Assembly: GCA_963843805.1 (NCBI GenBank)
Contig: CAWJLY010000004.1
Span: 1 to 64,000, forward strand
Reading direction: 5' to 3'
Source of the DNA: Ideonella_A sp963843805
GTDB taxonomy: Bacteria; Pseudomonadota; Gammaproteobacteria; Burkholderiales; Burkholderiaceae_C
Length of the DNA: 64,000 nt
The notes under the pieces: generated by a model
The model's database searches: none
Told to the model about the DNA's origin: nothing
Seen by the model: the letters and a program-made list of their open reading frames with translations, nothing else
Part shown: positions 17,356 to 26,494 of the stretch, one piece after another
Layout: the number at the start of each line of letters is the position of its first letter
Numbering within the stretch: the stretch's first letter is position 1
Made by a program: the position numbers and the translations under genes

Positions 17356-20300
17356 ATGACACCACTTCCGATCCGGCCGCCCGGCCCGCTGGCCAAGCTC
17401 GCGTCGCCCAGGCTGGGGCGTGTGTTCGACCGCGAGCGCGTGTTCGCGGCGCTCGACGGCTTGTCCTCGATGCCTGGGCTCTGGATCGCGGCCGCTCCAG
17501 GCGCGGGCAAGTCGACTGCCGTCGCGACCTGGCTGCAGGCACGCGCGCGACGCACGTTGTGGCTGCAGGTCGATGCCAACGACGCGGACCCCGCCACGCT
17601 GGCGCAGTCGCTGGACGGGCTGATCTGCACAGCGGCCGGACGCACCCAGGCATGGCCGACCTTCGGGCCTGACGACGCCGCTGACATCGCGGGCTGGCTT
17701 CGCCGCCGCGTGCGTGGGCATCTGCATGCGCTGCCGCCGCCGTGGACGCTGGTCTTCGACAACGTGCAAGAGCTGCCCGCCGACAGTGCGCTGCAAGTCG
17801 CGCTTGCCCAGGCCCTGGCCGAGTTGCCCGACGGCATGCAATGGGTGTTCGTCAGCCGCGAGCCGCCCCCGGCGGCGTTCGCCGCCGCCATCGCGCGCCA
17901 GCAACTCGCTCTCACCGACGCGGCGCTGCTGTCGTTCGACGCGGCCGAGACGCTGACGTTGACGCGGCTGCACGGGCGCCCCGATGCGATGGCGCAGGCG
18001 CTCGCCGCCGCGCAAGGCTGGGCCGGCGGCATGACCCTGATGCTGGTGGGTTCGCCGGCGGGCGCAGCGGTTCCGGGACCGGCGGCACGTGAGCGGCTGT
18101 TCGACTATTTCGCCGGGGAGGTGCTCGCCGGTATCGATGTCGACGGGCAGCGCGCCCTGGGTGCCGTGGCGCTGCTGCCCGCGGCCGACCAAGCTTTGAC
18201 AGCGGCCCTGACCGGTCGCGAAGATGTGTTCGCGTGGCTCGAGCGGCTCGCTGCGCAAAGCCTGTTCACCGACCGTCGCGAGATCGAAGGCGCTACGGTC
18301 TATGTCTTTCACGCCCTGTTCGCGGAGTTCCTGCGCAAGCGACTCGAGACGCTGCTGCCAGCCCCGCAGCGGCAGGCGCTGGGCACGCTGGCCGGGCGGC
18401 TGCTGCTCGAGCATGGACAGCCCGACGCCGGACTTCGCCTGCTGCTCGATGCCGGCGCCTTTGACGTGGTGGCCGCGGAGCTGACCCGCGAAGCGCCGGC
18501 ATACGTCGCGGCCGGCCGCCTCGCGGCACTGCGCTCTCATCTGGCTGCCCTGCCGGCGTCACACCAGCGCCCGTTGGCCTACTGGCGCGCGCTCTGCGCG
18601 CTCGATGGCGAGCCGGCCCAGGCACTGGTCGATCTCGACCTCGCGCTTGGTGATGCCGGCAGCGATGCGGACGCCGCGCTGGCCGCAGCGGCCGCGCGTG
18701 CCGCGGCGCTGCTGGCACTGGGCCGCCCGGCCGCGCTCGACGGCTGCCTGCAGGTGCTTGACGCGCATGCCGCACGTGCCGCGGAAATCGCTGCCGCGGA
18801 TGCTTCCGACACCGACGGCGACCGCGCGCTGCGCATCGTGCCGGGGATGTTGGCAGCGGTGGTCTACCGTGCGCCTTGGCACCCGTTGGCCGAGGTCCTG
18901 GCGGCGCGCGCCGAGCACCTGCTGCATCGCGCGTCGGCACCGGGGCAGCGGCTGCTGCTCGGCACGCTGGCCTTCCATCTGCTGTGGCGCGGCCACGTGG
19001 ATCGGCTCGAGCGCATCGTCGGCCACATCGACACGCTGTCTTCTCTCACCGCAGCCGCGCCACGCGCCTTGCTGCGCTGGTGGGGCGTCGGCGTGCTCGT
19101 CAAGACGCTGCTGGGCCGCAACGACGAGGCGCGGGCGGACGCACGGCGCGCACTGGCCCTGGTCGAGTCCGACCCGGCGCTCGCGCGTGAACGCGTCGGA
19201 TTCGAGTTGCAAGCCATGCTCGTCGCACTGGCCGAGGGCAATCGTGATGCGTCGCGCCGGCATCTGGCCGCCGCTGACCGGGCACTGTTGCCCGAGCAGG
19301 CCATCGAGCGCAGCACGCTCGAGTTGCAGCGCGGCATCCTGGCGATGCTCGAGCAGGACGCGCCGACGGCCCTGCGCCTGATGCGCGCCGCGGCGGCCAG
19401 CGCGCGTGGCAGCGGCTTTGCGATGCGCGAGCACATCGCCCTCATCGCTCACGCGCTCGCGGCCGCCTTTGGCGGCGCGCACGACGAAGCAGCGCAGACG
19501 CTGGACGAGGTCTTCGCGCACCCCTTCCATGCCACCTGCCGCTGGCACCACTGGGTGGGGGGTGCGGTGGCGGCCTACGCGGCGCTGCAGCGGGGCGACG
19601 AGGCGGCGGCGCTGACCTCGCTGCGGCACGCGCTCGGCGCTGCGGCCGCGCACGGCTTTCGCCACGGGCCGATGCTGTTTGCCTGCGGCGACATGATGGC
19701 GCGCCTGATGGCAATGGCGCTCGCGCACGGCATCGAGCCGGCCGTCGCCCGCGACGTGGTGCGGCGCAATGCGCTGAAGGCGCCGCCGGGTGCCGACGTT
19801 CACTGGCCATGGCCGCTGCGCGTGCACGCCCTTGGCGGCTGGCGCGTCGAGCTCGATGGTGCCCCGCTGCCGTCGGGCCGCAAGGAGAGCCGGCGCCTGC
19901 TCGAACTGCTGCGGCTTCTCGCGAGCAACGGTGAGGCGCCGCTGCCGCAGTCGACGGCCATCGACGCGCTGTGGCCCGACGCCGATGGCGACGCCGCGCA
20001 CAATGCGCTGGACAACGCCTTGCACCGGTTGCGCCGCCTGCTCGGCGGTGACGACCGCGTCCCGCTGCGGCATGGTGCGCTGGCGCTGAATCCGCAGCAA
20101 TGCTGGACCGACGTCGGCGCCCTCGAGCGCCAGCTGGCTTCCGTCGAAGCCGCGTCGCCGGCGGCACTGGCCGGCGCGGTGCAGGGGCTGCGCACGGCCT
20201 ACACGGGCGTGCTCTTGCCCGGCGACGAGACCGCCGGCATCCCCGCGCGCCGGGCGCTGCTGCACCGGCGCGTCGTGCGTACGCTGCGCGACGCGGCGCG

Positions 20301-20394
20301 CCGGCTCGGCGCCGCCGGCGACGCCAGCGCCGCCGACAGCACCGCGGCGGCGGCCGACGCGCTCGGCGACGGCGAATCGCTATCCCATCGCTAA
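17356..20394 (+). CDS. STAND-type ATPase transcriptional regulator with SARP-like C-terminal domain
   Basis: 1012-aa MalT-like signal-transducing regulator. A P-loop GAGKST lies at residues 49-54 and a Walker-B-like LVFDNVQEL near 136, followed by a winged-helix linker and a long alanine-rich helical (TPR-like) sensor region. Unlike MalT, which ends in a LuxR helix-turn-helix, the C-terminus has an OmpR/SARP-type winged helix (LGGWRVELDGAPLPSGRK, then ALWPDADGDAAHNALDNALH) and the start of a BTAD-like region. I start at ATG 17356 because the upstream extension is not conserved-looking. It probably controls the adjacent solute receptor and methyltransferase genes, given proximity and orientation. 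The inducer is unknown. Confidence 0.8.
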   Translation: MTPLPIRPPGPLAKLASPRLGRVFDRERVFAALDGLSSMPGLWIAAAPGAGKSTAVATWLQARARRTLWLQVDANDADPATLAQSLDGLICTAAGRTQAWPTFGPDDAADIAGWLRRRVRGHLHALPPPWTLVFDNVQELPADSALQVALAQALAELPDGMQWVFVSREPPPAAFAAAIARQQLALTDAALLSFDAAETLTLTRLHGRPDAMAQALAAAQGWAGGMTLMLVGSPAGAAVPGPAARERLFDYFAGEVLAGIDVDGQRALGAVALLPAADQALTAALTGREDVFAWLERLAAQSLFTDRREIEGATVYVFHALFAEFLRKRLETLLPAPQRQALGTLAGRLLLEHGQPDAGLRLLLDAGAFDVVAAELTREAPAYVAAGRLAALRSHLAALPASHQRPLAYWRALCALDGEPAQALVDLDLALGDAGSDADAALAAAAARAAALLALGRPAALDGCLQVLDAHAARAAEIAAADASDTDGDRALRIVPGMLAAVVYRAPWHPLAEVLAARAEHLLHRASAPGQRLLLGTLAFHLLWRGHVDRLERIVGHIDTLSSLTAAAPRALLRWWGVGVLVKTLLGRNDEARADARRALALVESDPALARERVGFELQAMLVALAEGNRDASRRHLAAADRALLPEQAIERSTLELQRGILAMLEQDAPTALRLMRAAAASARGSGFAMREHIALIAHALAAAFGGAHDEAAQTLDEVFAHPFHATCRWHHWVGGAVAAYAALQRGDEAAALTSLRHALGAAAAHGFRHGPMLFACGDMMARLMAMALAHGIEPAVARDVVRRNALKAPPGADVHWPWPLRVHALGGWRVELDGAPLPSGRKESRRLLELLRLLASNGEAPLPQSTAIDALWPDADGDAAHNALDNALHRLRRLLGGDDRVPLRHGALALNPQQCWTDVGALERQLASVEAASPAALAGAVQGLRTAYTGVLLPGDETAGIPARRALLHRRVVRTLRDAARRLGAAGDASAADSTAAAADALGDGESLSHR

Positions 20395-20460
20395 GGCCGC
20401 GTGACCGATCCTGCGATTGCCGGCGCCGCATCTCGGCGCCACACCCCAGGAGCATCATCG

Positions 20461-21474
20461 ATGGCCTTGCACCTCACTCCCACCCGACGCCAGCTGCTGC
20501 TCGGCGGTGTCGCCCTGCTCCACGGCGGCCTGGGTAGCCCGACGCCCGCATGGGCACAGCCCGGCCCGGCAGCGCCGGGCAACGGGCTTCGGATCTTGAC
20601 CACCGCCCCGGGCGGCACGGTGCCCGACATCGTCGCGCGCCGCTACGCCGAGCAACTCGCTGCGGCGAATCCCGCCGGCATCATCGTCGACAACCGGGCC
20701 GGTGCGGCGGGCCGCATCGCGGTCGCCGCGCTGAAACAGGCCGCGCCCGACGGGCAGACCCTGCTGCTGGCGCAGGGCGCGGTGGCATCGATCTATCCCT
20801 TCCTCTACCCGAAGCTCGCCTACGACCCGGCCACCGACCTGCGCGCGGTGTCGCTGGCCGCCGAAGCGCTGATGGGAATTGCGGTGGGGCCGCTGGTGCC
20901 CGCTTCGGTAACTGATCTACGCGGGCTGATCGAATGGTCGCGCGCGAACCCGTCGCAGGCCAGCTACGGCTCGCCGGGCGTCGGCACGCTGCCGCACTTG
21001 ATGGTGGCCTTGCTCGCGGCAGACAGCGGCGCGAACTGGACGCATGTTCCCTACCCGGGTGGGCCGCCCGCGCTGGTCGACCTGATGGCGGGCCGGTTGG
21101 CGGCGCTGGCGCTGCCCGAAGGCCTGCTGCGGCCGCAGCTCGCCAGCGGCCGGCTGCGCGTGCTGGCCGTCTCGGGCACGCGGCGCAGCGCGTTCCTGCC
21201 CGACGTGCCGAGCGTCGTGGAACAGGGCCTGCCCAGGCTGGCAATGCGGGAGTGGTTCGCCTTCTTCCTGCCGGGCGGCGCCACGCCCGCGCTGGCGGAA
21301 GCGGCTTCGCGCCGCATTCGCGACGCCGCACAGCAACCGGCTCTGCAGGCCGCGCTGGCCGACGCCGGCATGACGGCGACAGCCGGCACGCCCGACGAAC
21401 TGCGCCAGCGCATCGCCGACGAGCGGCCGTACTGGCAGCAGGTGCTGGCGTCAACCGGCATCCGGGCCGAATGA
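20461..21474 (+). CDS. Bug/TctC-family solute-binding protein
   Basis: 337-aa periplasmic receptor of the tripartite tricarboxylate transporter (Bug) family. A twin-arginine-like or Sec leader (TRRQLLLGG, cleavage near PAWA) is followed by the family signature GGTVPDIVARRYAEQL, DNRAGAAGRIAV and YGSPGVGTLPHLM. Bug proteins bind carboxylates, amino acids or nicotinate-like ligands; the ligand here is not readable. Start at ATG 20461 with AGGAG upstream. No TctA/TctB membrane subunits are encoded nearby, as is usual for the many orphan Bug receptors of Burkholderiales. It lies between the STAND regulator and a methyltransferase. Confidence 0.88.
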   Translation: MALHLTPTRRQLLLGGVALLHGGLGSPTPAWAQPGPAAPGNGLRILTTAPGGTVPDIVARRYAEQLAAANPAGIIVDNRAGAAGRIAVAALKQAAPDGQTLLLAQGAVASIYPFLYPKLAYDPATDLRAVSLAAEALMGIAVGPLVPASVTDLRGLIEWSRANPSQASYGSPGVGTLPHLMVALLAADSGANWTHVPYPGGPPALVDLMAGRLAALALPEGLLRPQLASGRLRVLAVSGTRRSAFLPDVPSVVEQGLPRLAMREWFAFFLPGGATPALAEAASRRIRDAAQQPALQAALADAGMTATAGTPDELRQRIADERPYWQQVLASTGIRAE

Positions 21475-21509
21475 GCGCTCCCGCCCGGCCGCCCGAAGGG
21501 AGTGCTCGC

Positions 21510-21526
21510 GTCCCTCGCGGAGGGAC
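21510..21526 (+). promoter_or_regulatory. Short hairpin before the methyltransferase start
   Basis: GTCCCT and AGGGAC form a 6-bp stem with a 5-base loop, between an ATG at 21471 that overlaps the upstream stop and the preferred GTG at 21549. It could influence translation of the methyltransferase gene, or it may be chance in very GC-rich DNA. Confidence 0.25.
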
Positions 21527-21548
21527 CCGCGCAGCGGAGGGTGCACCA

Positions 21549-22427
21549 GTGAGTACCCCGGCCACGCAGGCGGCTGCCTGGGACGCGGCTGCTGACGGCT
21601 GGGACCGTCACGGCCCGCTGGTGCGTGTCTGGTTGCGCGAGGCCAGCGCAGCGATGATCGATGCCGCAGGCGTGCGCCCCGGCCTGCGCGTGCTCGACAT
21701 CGCCGCAGGCGCAGGCGACCAGACGCTCGACATCGCGCGCAGCGTCGGCCCGGGCGGCGAGGTGCTGGCCACCGACCTCTCACCGGCCATCCTGGCGCGT
21801 GCGGCCAGCCGGCTGGCTGCGGCGCGTGCAGCGGGCGAAGCGTTGGCGCCGGTGCGCACCCGCGTCGCCGACGCCCAGACCTTCGAGCCTGACGGTCCGC
21901 TGTTCGACGCAGCCGTCTGCCGGCTCGGACTGATGTTCTGCCAGGATCCTCTGGCCGCACTGCGCGCGACGCACAGGGCGCTGGCTCCGGGCGGGCGCTT
22001 GGCGGCGCTGGTCTTCGCGGGTCCGGCGGGCAACCCCTGCATCACCACGCTGGTGAAGACGGCCTTCGAACGAGCCGGTGCGCCGCCCGGCGACCCGTTC
22101 GCTCCGGGCACGCTGCTGAGCCTGGGTCGTCCGGCGCATCTGCGCGAACTGATGGTCGAGGCCGGTTTCCATGATGTCGAGGTGCGCGCGCTGGCCGCGC
22201 CGATGCGGCTGCCGAGCGTGGGTGACTACGTGGACTTCGTCCGCCATGCAGCTGCGCCGGTGATCCGCCTGGTCGACGAACTGCCACCTGACCAACGTGA
22301 GGCGGCCTGGGCCGAGATTGCGCGTCGGCTCGAACGATTCGACACCGACGCCGGATGGTCAGGGCCGAACGAGTTGCTGCTGGGCTCGGGTACGCGGCCC
22401 GCGGCTGCCGGCAGTCCGAACGAGTAG
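21549..22427 (+). CDS. SAM-dependent class I methyltransferase
   Basis: 292-aa methyltransferase of the UbiE/type-11 kind. The SAM-binding motif is VLDIAAGAGDQTLDIA near residue 47, with the following acidic strand at EVLATDLS and a post-motif region PLFDAAVCRLGLMF. The substrate is unknown. GTG 21549 is preferred because GGAGGG sits 7 bases upstream and family similarity starts just after; an in-frame ATG at 21471 overlaps the Bug stop (ATGA) and would add 26 low-complexity residues. It is probably co-transcribed with the Bug receptor. Confidence 0.8.
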   Translation: MSTPATQAAAWDAAADGWDRHGPLVRVWLREASAAMIDAAGVRPGLRVLDIAAGAGDQTLDIARSVGPGGEVLATDLSPAILARAASRLAAARAAGEALAPVRTRVADAQTFEPDGPLFDAAVCRLGLMFCQDPLAALRATHRALAPGGRLAALVFAGPAGNPCITTLVKTAFERAGAPPGDPFAPGTLLSLGRPAHLRELMVEAGFHDVEVRALAAPMRLPSVGDYVDFVRHAAAPVIRLVDELPPDQREAAWAEIARRLERFDTDAGWSGPNELLLGSGTRPAAAGSPNE

Positions 22428-22503
22428 CGGATCCGCCAGGCCTGCATGCCCAATCGCCTTGAGTCGCCAGGCGCTCGGCACTTTGGCCGCGCCGGACAGC
22501 AAG

Positions 22504-23385
22504 TCAATCAATGCGCTGCAGCACCCGCAACGAATAATCGATGGCGCGCACATCCTTGGTCAGCCGGCCGATCGAGATCCGGTCGACACCCGTGGCGGCG
22601 ATTTCGCGAATCTGATCGAGCGTCACGTTGCCCGAGACTTCGAGCAGCGCCCGCCCGGCGTTGATCGCCACCGCCTCACGCATCGTCGCGAAATTGAAGT
22701 TGTCGAGCAAGACGCTGCGCGCGCCAGCGGCGAGCGCATCGCTCAACTGCGCCAGGGATTCGACTTCGATCTGGATGCCGACTCCGGCATTCAATGCCTC
22801 GGCATTGGCCAGCACCTGGGCGATGCCGCCAGCTGCTGCGATGTGGTTCTCCTTGATCAGGATGCCGTGCCAAAGCGCCAGCCGCTGGTTCTGCCCGCCA
22901 CCGACTCGCACGGCGTATTTCTGCGCCTGGCGCAGGCCGGGGATGGTCTTGCGGGTGTCGAGAACGGCGCAGCCAGTCGGGTTCGGCGACGCATCACCGA
23001 TGGCATCGACGTGGGCGCGGGTCAGCGTGGCCGTCGCCGACAGCAGCTGCAGAAAATTGAGGGCAGGGCGTTCGGCCGACAACAGGCCGCGCGCATTGGC
23101 CGTGATCATGCAGACCAGCTGATCGGCGGGCATTCGCGCGCCTTCTTCGAATTGCCAGTCGACCACGGCCGTCGGGTCGAGCGCTCGGATGCAGCCGTCG
23201 AACCAATCGCGGCCGCACAAGGTGGCAGCTTCCCGGACCAGCAGGCGGGCCTTGACGCGCTGGTTTGCCGGCACCAGTTCGGCGGTCCAGTCGTGTTGGC
23301 CGATATCTTCGGCCAACGCGTCACGGATGTTGCGCTGCCTGGCCTGATCCAGGCTTTCGTTGTGCTCGAACATCGCGAAACTCAA
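22504..23385 (-). CDS. nadC: Nicotinate-nucleotide pyrophosphorylase (quinolinate phosphoribosyltransferase)
   Basis: 293-aa NAD biosynthesis enzyme converting quinolinate and PRPP to nicotinate mononucleotide, CO2 and PPi. Family landmarks are present: LNFLQLLSATAT, the substrate-binding LDTRKTIPGLR and KYAVRVGGGQNQR, KENHI, and LLDNF followed by SGNVTLDQI near the end. The length is normal (280-300 aa). It starts 25 bp after the nadA stop on the same strand, so nadA-nadC form an operon transcribed leftward. No nadB (L-aspartate oxidase) is present in the window. Confidence 0.96.
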   Translation of the reverse strand: MSFAMFEHNESLDQARQRNIRDALAEDIGQHDWTAELVPANQRVKARLLVREAATLCGRDWFDGCIRALDPTAVVDWQFEEGARMPADQLVCMITANARGLLSAERPALNFLQLLSATATLTRAHVDAIGDASPNPTGCAVLDTRKTIPGLRQAQKYAVRVGGGQNQRLALWHGILIKENHIAAAGGIAQVLANAEALNAGVGIQIEVESLAQLSDALAAGARSVLLDNFNFATMREAVAINAGRALLEVSGNVTLDQIREIAATGVDRISIGRLTKDVRAIDYSLRVLQRID

Positions 23386-23410
23386 TGATCAATGACCGTG
23401 TCCGCCGCCA

Positions 23411-24517
23411 TCATGCCGCGCCGATTTTCGGCACCAGGCCGGCGCCGCGGGTGGCTTCGGGGTGATCGCGAACAAAATCGAGCATGCGGTCGATGCAGCG
23501 ATGGGCGCGGCGGCGGATGTCCTCGTCGACATGGATCTCGCCGGTGCCGTGCTCGAGCGCGTCGACCACGCCTTGCAAGGCATTCATCGCCATCCACGGG
23601 CAGTGTGCGCAGCTTTTGCAGGTGGCGCTGTCGCCGGCCGTGGGCGCCTCGATCAATGTCTTGCCAGGTGCCAGCTGACGCATGCGGTGCATCAGGCCGT
23701 TGTCGGTGGCGACGATGAAGGTCGGCGCATCGAGCGTGCGCACCGCGTCGAGCAATTGCGTGGTCGAGCCGACCACATCGGCCAGCCGAACGACCGCCTC
23801 GGGGGATTCGGGGTGCACCAGCACCTTGGCCTGCGGGTGCTGCTCTTTCAGCAGTTCGAGTTCGAGCCCCTTGAACTCGTCATGCACGATGCAGGCGCCG
23901 TTCCACATCAACATGTCGGCGCCGCTGGCCTGCTGGATATATCGACCCAAATGCCGGTCTGGCGCCCACAAGACCTTCTTGCCCTGGGCTTGCAGGTGCT
24001 GCACGATGGCCAGCGCACACGAGCTGGTGACCATCCAGTCGGCGCGGGCCTTCACCGCTGCGCTGGTATTGGCGTAGACGACGACTTCGCGATCGGGATG
24101 GGCGTCGCAGAAGGCGGCAAATTCGTCGGGCGGGCAGCCGAGATCGAGCGAGCAGGTGGCGTCCAGATCGGGCATCAGCACGCGCTTTTCCGGGCTCAGA
24201 ATCTTCGCCGACTCGCCCATGAAGCGCACCCCGGCGACGATCAGCGTACGGCCCGGGTGATCGCGACCGAAGCGCGCCATCTCCAGCGAATCGGCAACGC
24301 AGCCGCCGGTCTCGAGCGCCAGATCCTGCAGATCGCCGTCGACGTAGTAATGCGCGACCAGCACCGCGTCGTGTTGCTTCAGCAACTCCTTGGCGCGGGC
24401 CTTGGTGCGTTCGCGCTGCAGTGGCGTCAGTGTCGGCGGCGTCTTGGTCCACGCCTGGGCGACACAGCTGGCGCCGCTGGCATCTTGTTTGGTGTAGTCG
24501 AAAAGAATCTGGCTCAT
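23411..24517 (-). CDS. nadA: Quinolinate synthase A
   Basis: 368-aa [4Fe-4S] enzyme condensing iminoaspartate with dihydroxyacetone phosphate to quinolinate. The three cluster cysteines are in the expected contexts: DATCSLDLGC, VTSSCALAI and the terminal CKSCAHCPWMAMN. HYYVDGDLQDLA near the N-terminus is also characteristic. It is the first gene of the nadA-nadC pair and is divergent from a TPP-dependent enzyme gene across 165 bp that must hold promoters for both. No NAD-responsive operator was recognised. Confidence 0.96.
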   Translation of the reverse strand: MSQILFDYTKQDASGASCVAQAWTKTPPTLTPLQRERTKARAKELLKQHDAVLVAHYYVDGDLQDLALETGGCVADSLEMARFGRDHPGRTLIVAGVRFMGESAKILSPEKRVLMPDLDATCSLDLGCPPDEFAAFCDAHPDREVVVYANTSAAVKARADWMVTSSCALAIVQHLQAQGKKVLWAPDRHLGRYIQQASGADMLMWNGACIVHDEFKGLELELLKEQHPQAKVLVHPESPEAVVRLADVVGSTTQLLDAVRTLDAPTFIVATDNGLMHRMRQLAPGKTLIEAPTAGDSATCKSCAHCPWMAMNALQGVVDALEHGTGEIHVDEDIRRRAHRCIDRMLDFVRDHPEATRGAGLVPKIGAA

Positions 24518-24682
24518 GAAGCGTTTCCCTGCAGGCGTGGCCGAATCGTAGCCCAGAAGAATCGGCTGCCTGCCGGCAACCGCTGCGACCCCGCCATCTG
24601 CGGGGCTGACCGGCCAATGACAAGGCCGCCGTGCGGCCTGTCGCCATCGGGATGCGTGGCGCGCTTGCCGTAAAGTCGAGCC

Positions 24683-26452
24683 ATGGCAAACAAATCCTCA
24701 TCAGAAGGCGCTGGCGTTGCAGCAGCGGGTCGCAACAGCAGCCGTCCAGGCGGGCATCTGCTGGTCGAAGCCTTGATCGCACAAGGCATCGATACCTGTT
24801 TCGGTGTGCCGGGCGAAAGTTATCTGGCGGTGCTCGACGGCTTCTACGAACACCGCGAGAAGATCCGCTTCATCGCTTGCCGCCACGAAGGTGGCGCCAC
24901 CTTCATGGCCGAGGCGCAGGGCAAGCTCAGCGGCCGGCCGGGCGTGTGTTTCGTGACCCGCGGGCCGGGTGCCACCAATGCCAGCATCGCGGTGCACACG
25001 GCGTTCCAGGACAGCACGCCGCTGATCCTGTTTGTCGGCCAGGTCGCCAGCGACCAGCGTGATCGCGAGGCATTTCAGGAGGTCGACTACCGGCAGATGT
25101 TCGGCCCCGGAACGCTGGGAATGGCCAAGTGGGTCGGTGAGGTACATCACGCCGATCGCCTGCCCGAATATATCGGCCGCGCCTTTCACACCGCGATGCA
25201 GGGCCGGCCCGGGCCGGTGGTGCTGGTCTTGCCGGAAGACATGTTGACGATGCAGACTGCTGCCGCCGTGCTGCCGCGTGCCGAACCCGCGCAATGCTGG
25301 CCAACCCCGGCGGCGCTCGACGACCTGCGAGGCCGTCTGCTGGCCGCGCAGCGCCCCTTGCTGGTGGTTGGTGGCAGTGGTTGGGACGCCGCAGCCTGCG
25401 GCGCCTTGCAGGGCTTTGCCGAGGCCTGGAGACTGCCGGTCGCCTGCGCCTTCCGGTTTCAGGATCTGTTCGACAACCGTCACCCCAACTATGCGGGCGA
25501 TATCGGCATCGGCATCAATCCGAGACTGGCGGCTCGGGTGCGTGAGGCCGACCTGATCGTTGCCATCGGGCCGCGACTCGGTGAAATGACGACCGGCGGC
25601 TACAGCCTGCTGGCGGTGCCGCGGCCGCAGCAAGGGCTGGTGCATATCCACGCCGGTGCCGAAGAGCTGGGACGGGTCTACGCGGCCGATCTGCTGATGC
25701 AGGCCAGCATGGCCTGTGCCGCCCCCGCGCTGGCCGGCCTGACGGCGCCGACGCAGGTCGCCTGGGCCGATTGGACGGCAGCGGCGCAAGCCGACTACCA
25801 GGCCAATCTGTCACCCACCGCCGTTTCGCCGCTCGATATGGCGGAGGTGGTGAAGGCCGTGCAACGGCTGGCGCCTGCCGATACCGTCTACACCAACGGC
25901 GCCGGCAACTACAGCGGCTGGTTGCACCGCTTCATTCAATACCCGAGCCTGGTTCAGCATGGCCGCAGCCAGCTTGCGCCGACCTCGGGCGCGATGGGTT
26001 ATGGCGTGCCGGCGGCCGTTGGTGCCGCCTTGTTGTACCCCGACCGGTGCATTGTCAATCTGGCGGGTGACGGCGATTTTCTGATGACTGGCCAGGAACT
26101 GGCCACTGCTACCGCCTATGGCGCGGGCCGAGGCCGCGGCAAACTGATCAGCATCGTTGTCGACAACGGCAGTTACGGCACCATCCGCATGCACCAGGAA
26201 CGCGAATACCCCGGCCGGGTCAGCGGCAGTGATCTGTTCAACCCGGATTTCGCCGCGCTGGCGCGATCCAACGGTTGGCTGGCCGGTGAACTGATTACCT
26301 GCACCGAAGCCTTCGAGCCAGCGTTCAGGCAGGCGTTGGCAGCCGACCGGCCGACCCTGATCCATCTGAAACTCGATGCCGACGTGATCACCAGCCGCAC
26401 CACGCTGACAGCGGTGCGGGCCAGTGCCGAGAAACGCTTGGCAGGCGGTTGA
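24683..26452 (+). CDS. Thiamine pyrophosphate-dependent enzyme (acetolactate synthase large-subunit-like)
   Basis: 589-aa three-domain ThDP enzyme. The cofactor-activating Glu is in CRHEGGATFMAEA near residue 73, and the ThDP/Mg motif starts at GDGDFLMTGQEL (residues 462-473) and ends at DNGSYG. The closest family by feel is the IlvB-like group often annotated as acetolactate synthase, but no regulatory small subunit (IlvN) is adjacent and the FAD-binding region is not diagnostic. It could instead be a decarboxylase or carboligase of unknown substrate. ATG 24683 is the natural start. The gene stands alone, convergent with a GAF-protein gene. Confidence 0.85.
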   Translation: MANKSSSEGAGVAAAGRNSSRPGGHLLVEALIAQGIDTCFGVPGESYLAVLDGFYEHREKIRFIACRHEGGATFMAEAQGKLSGRPGVCFVTRGPGATNASIAVHTAFQDSTPLILFVGQVASDQRDREAFQEVDYRQMFGPGTLGMAKWVGEVHHADRLPEYIGRAFHTAMQGRPGPVVLVLPEDMLTMQTAAAVLPRAEPAQCWPTPAALDDLRGRLLAAQRPLLVVGGSGWDAAACGALQGFAEAWRLPVACAFRFQDLFDNRHPNYAGDIGIGINPRLAARVREADLIVAIGPRLGEMTTGGYSLLAVPRPQQGLVHIHAGAEELGRVYAADLLMQASMACAAPALAGLTAPTQVAWADWTAAAQADYQANLSPTAVSPLDMAEVVKAVQRLAPADTVYTNGAGNYSGWLHRFIQYPSLVQHGRSQLAPTSGAMGYGVPAAVGAALLYPDRCIVNLAGDGDFLMTGQELATATAYGAGRGRGKLISIVVDNGSYGTIRMHQEREYPGRVSGSDLFNPDFAALARSNGWLAGELITCTEAFEPAFRQALAADRPTLIHLKLDADVITSRTTLTAVRASAEKRLAGG

Positions 26453-26494
26453 AACGGGCGGCGTCCAATCCAGAAGGCCTGCCGCGAGGCGCCA

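Noticed and set aside
18559..20265. 568-aa minus-strand open frame over the STAND regulator
   Set aside because: Compositional shadow with no recognisable domain; the forward frame carries P-loop and winged-helix motifs.
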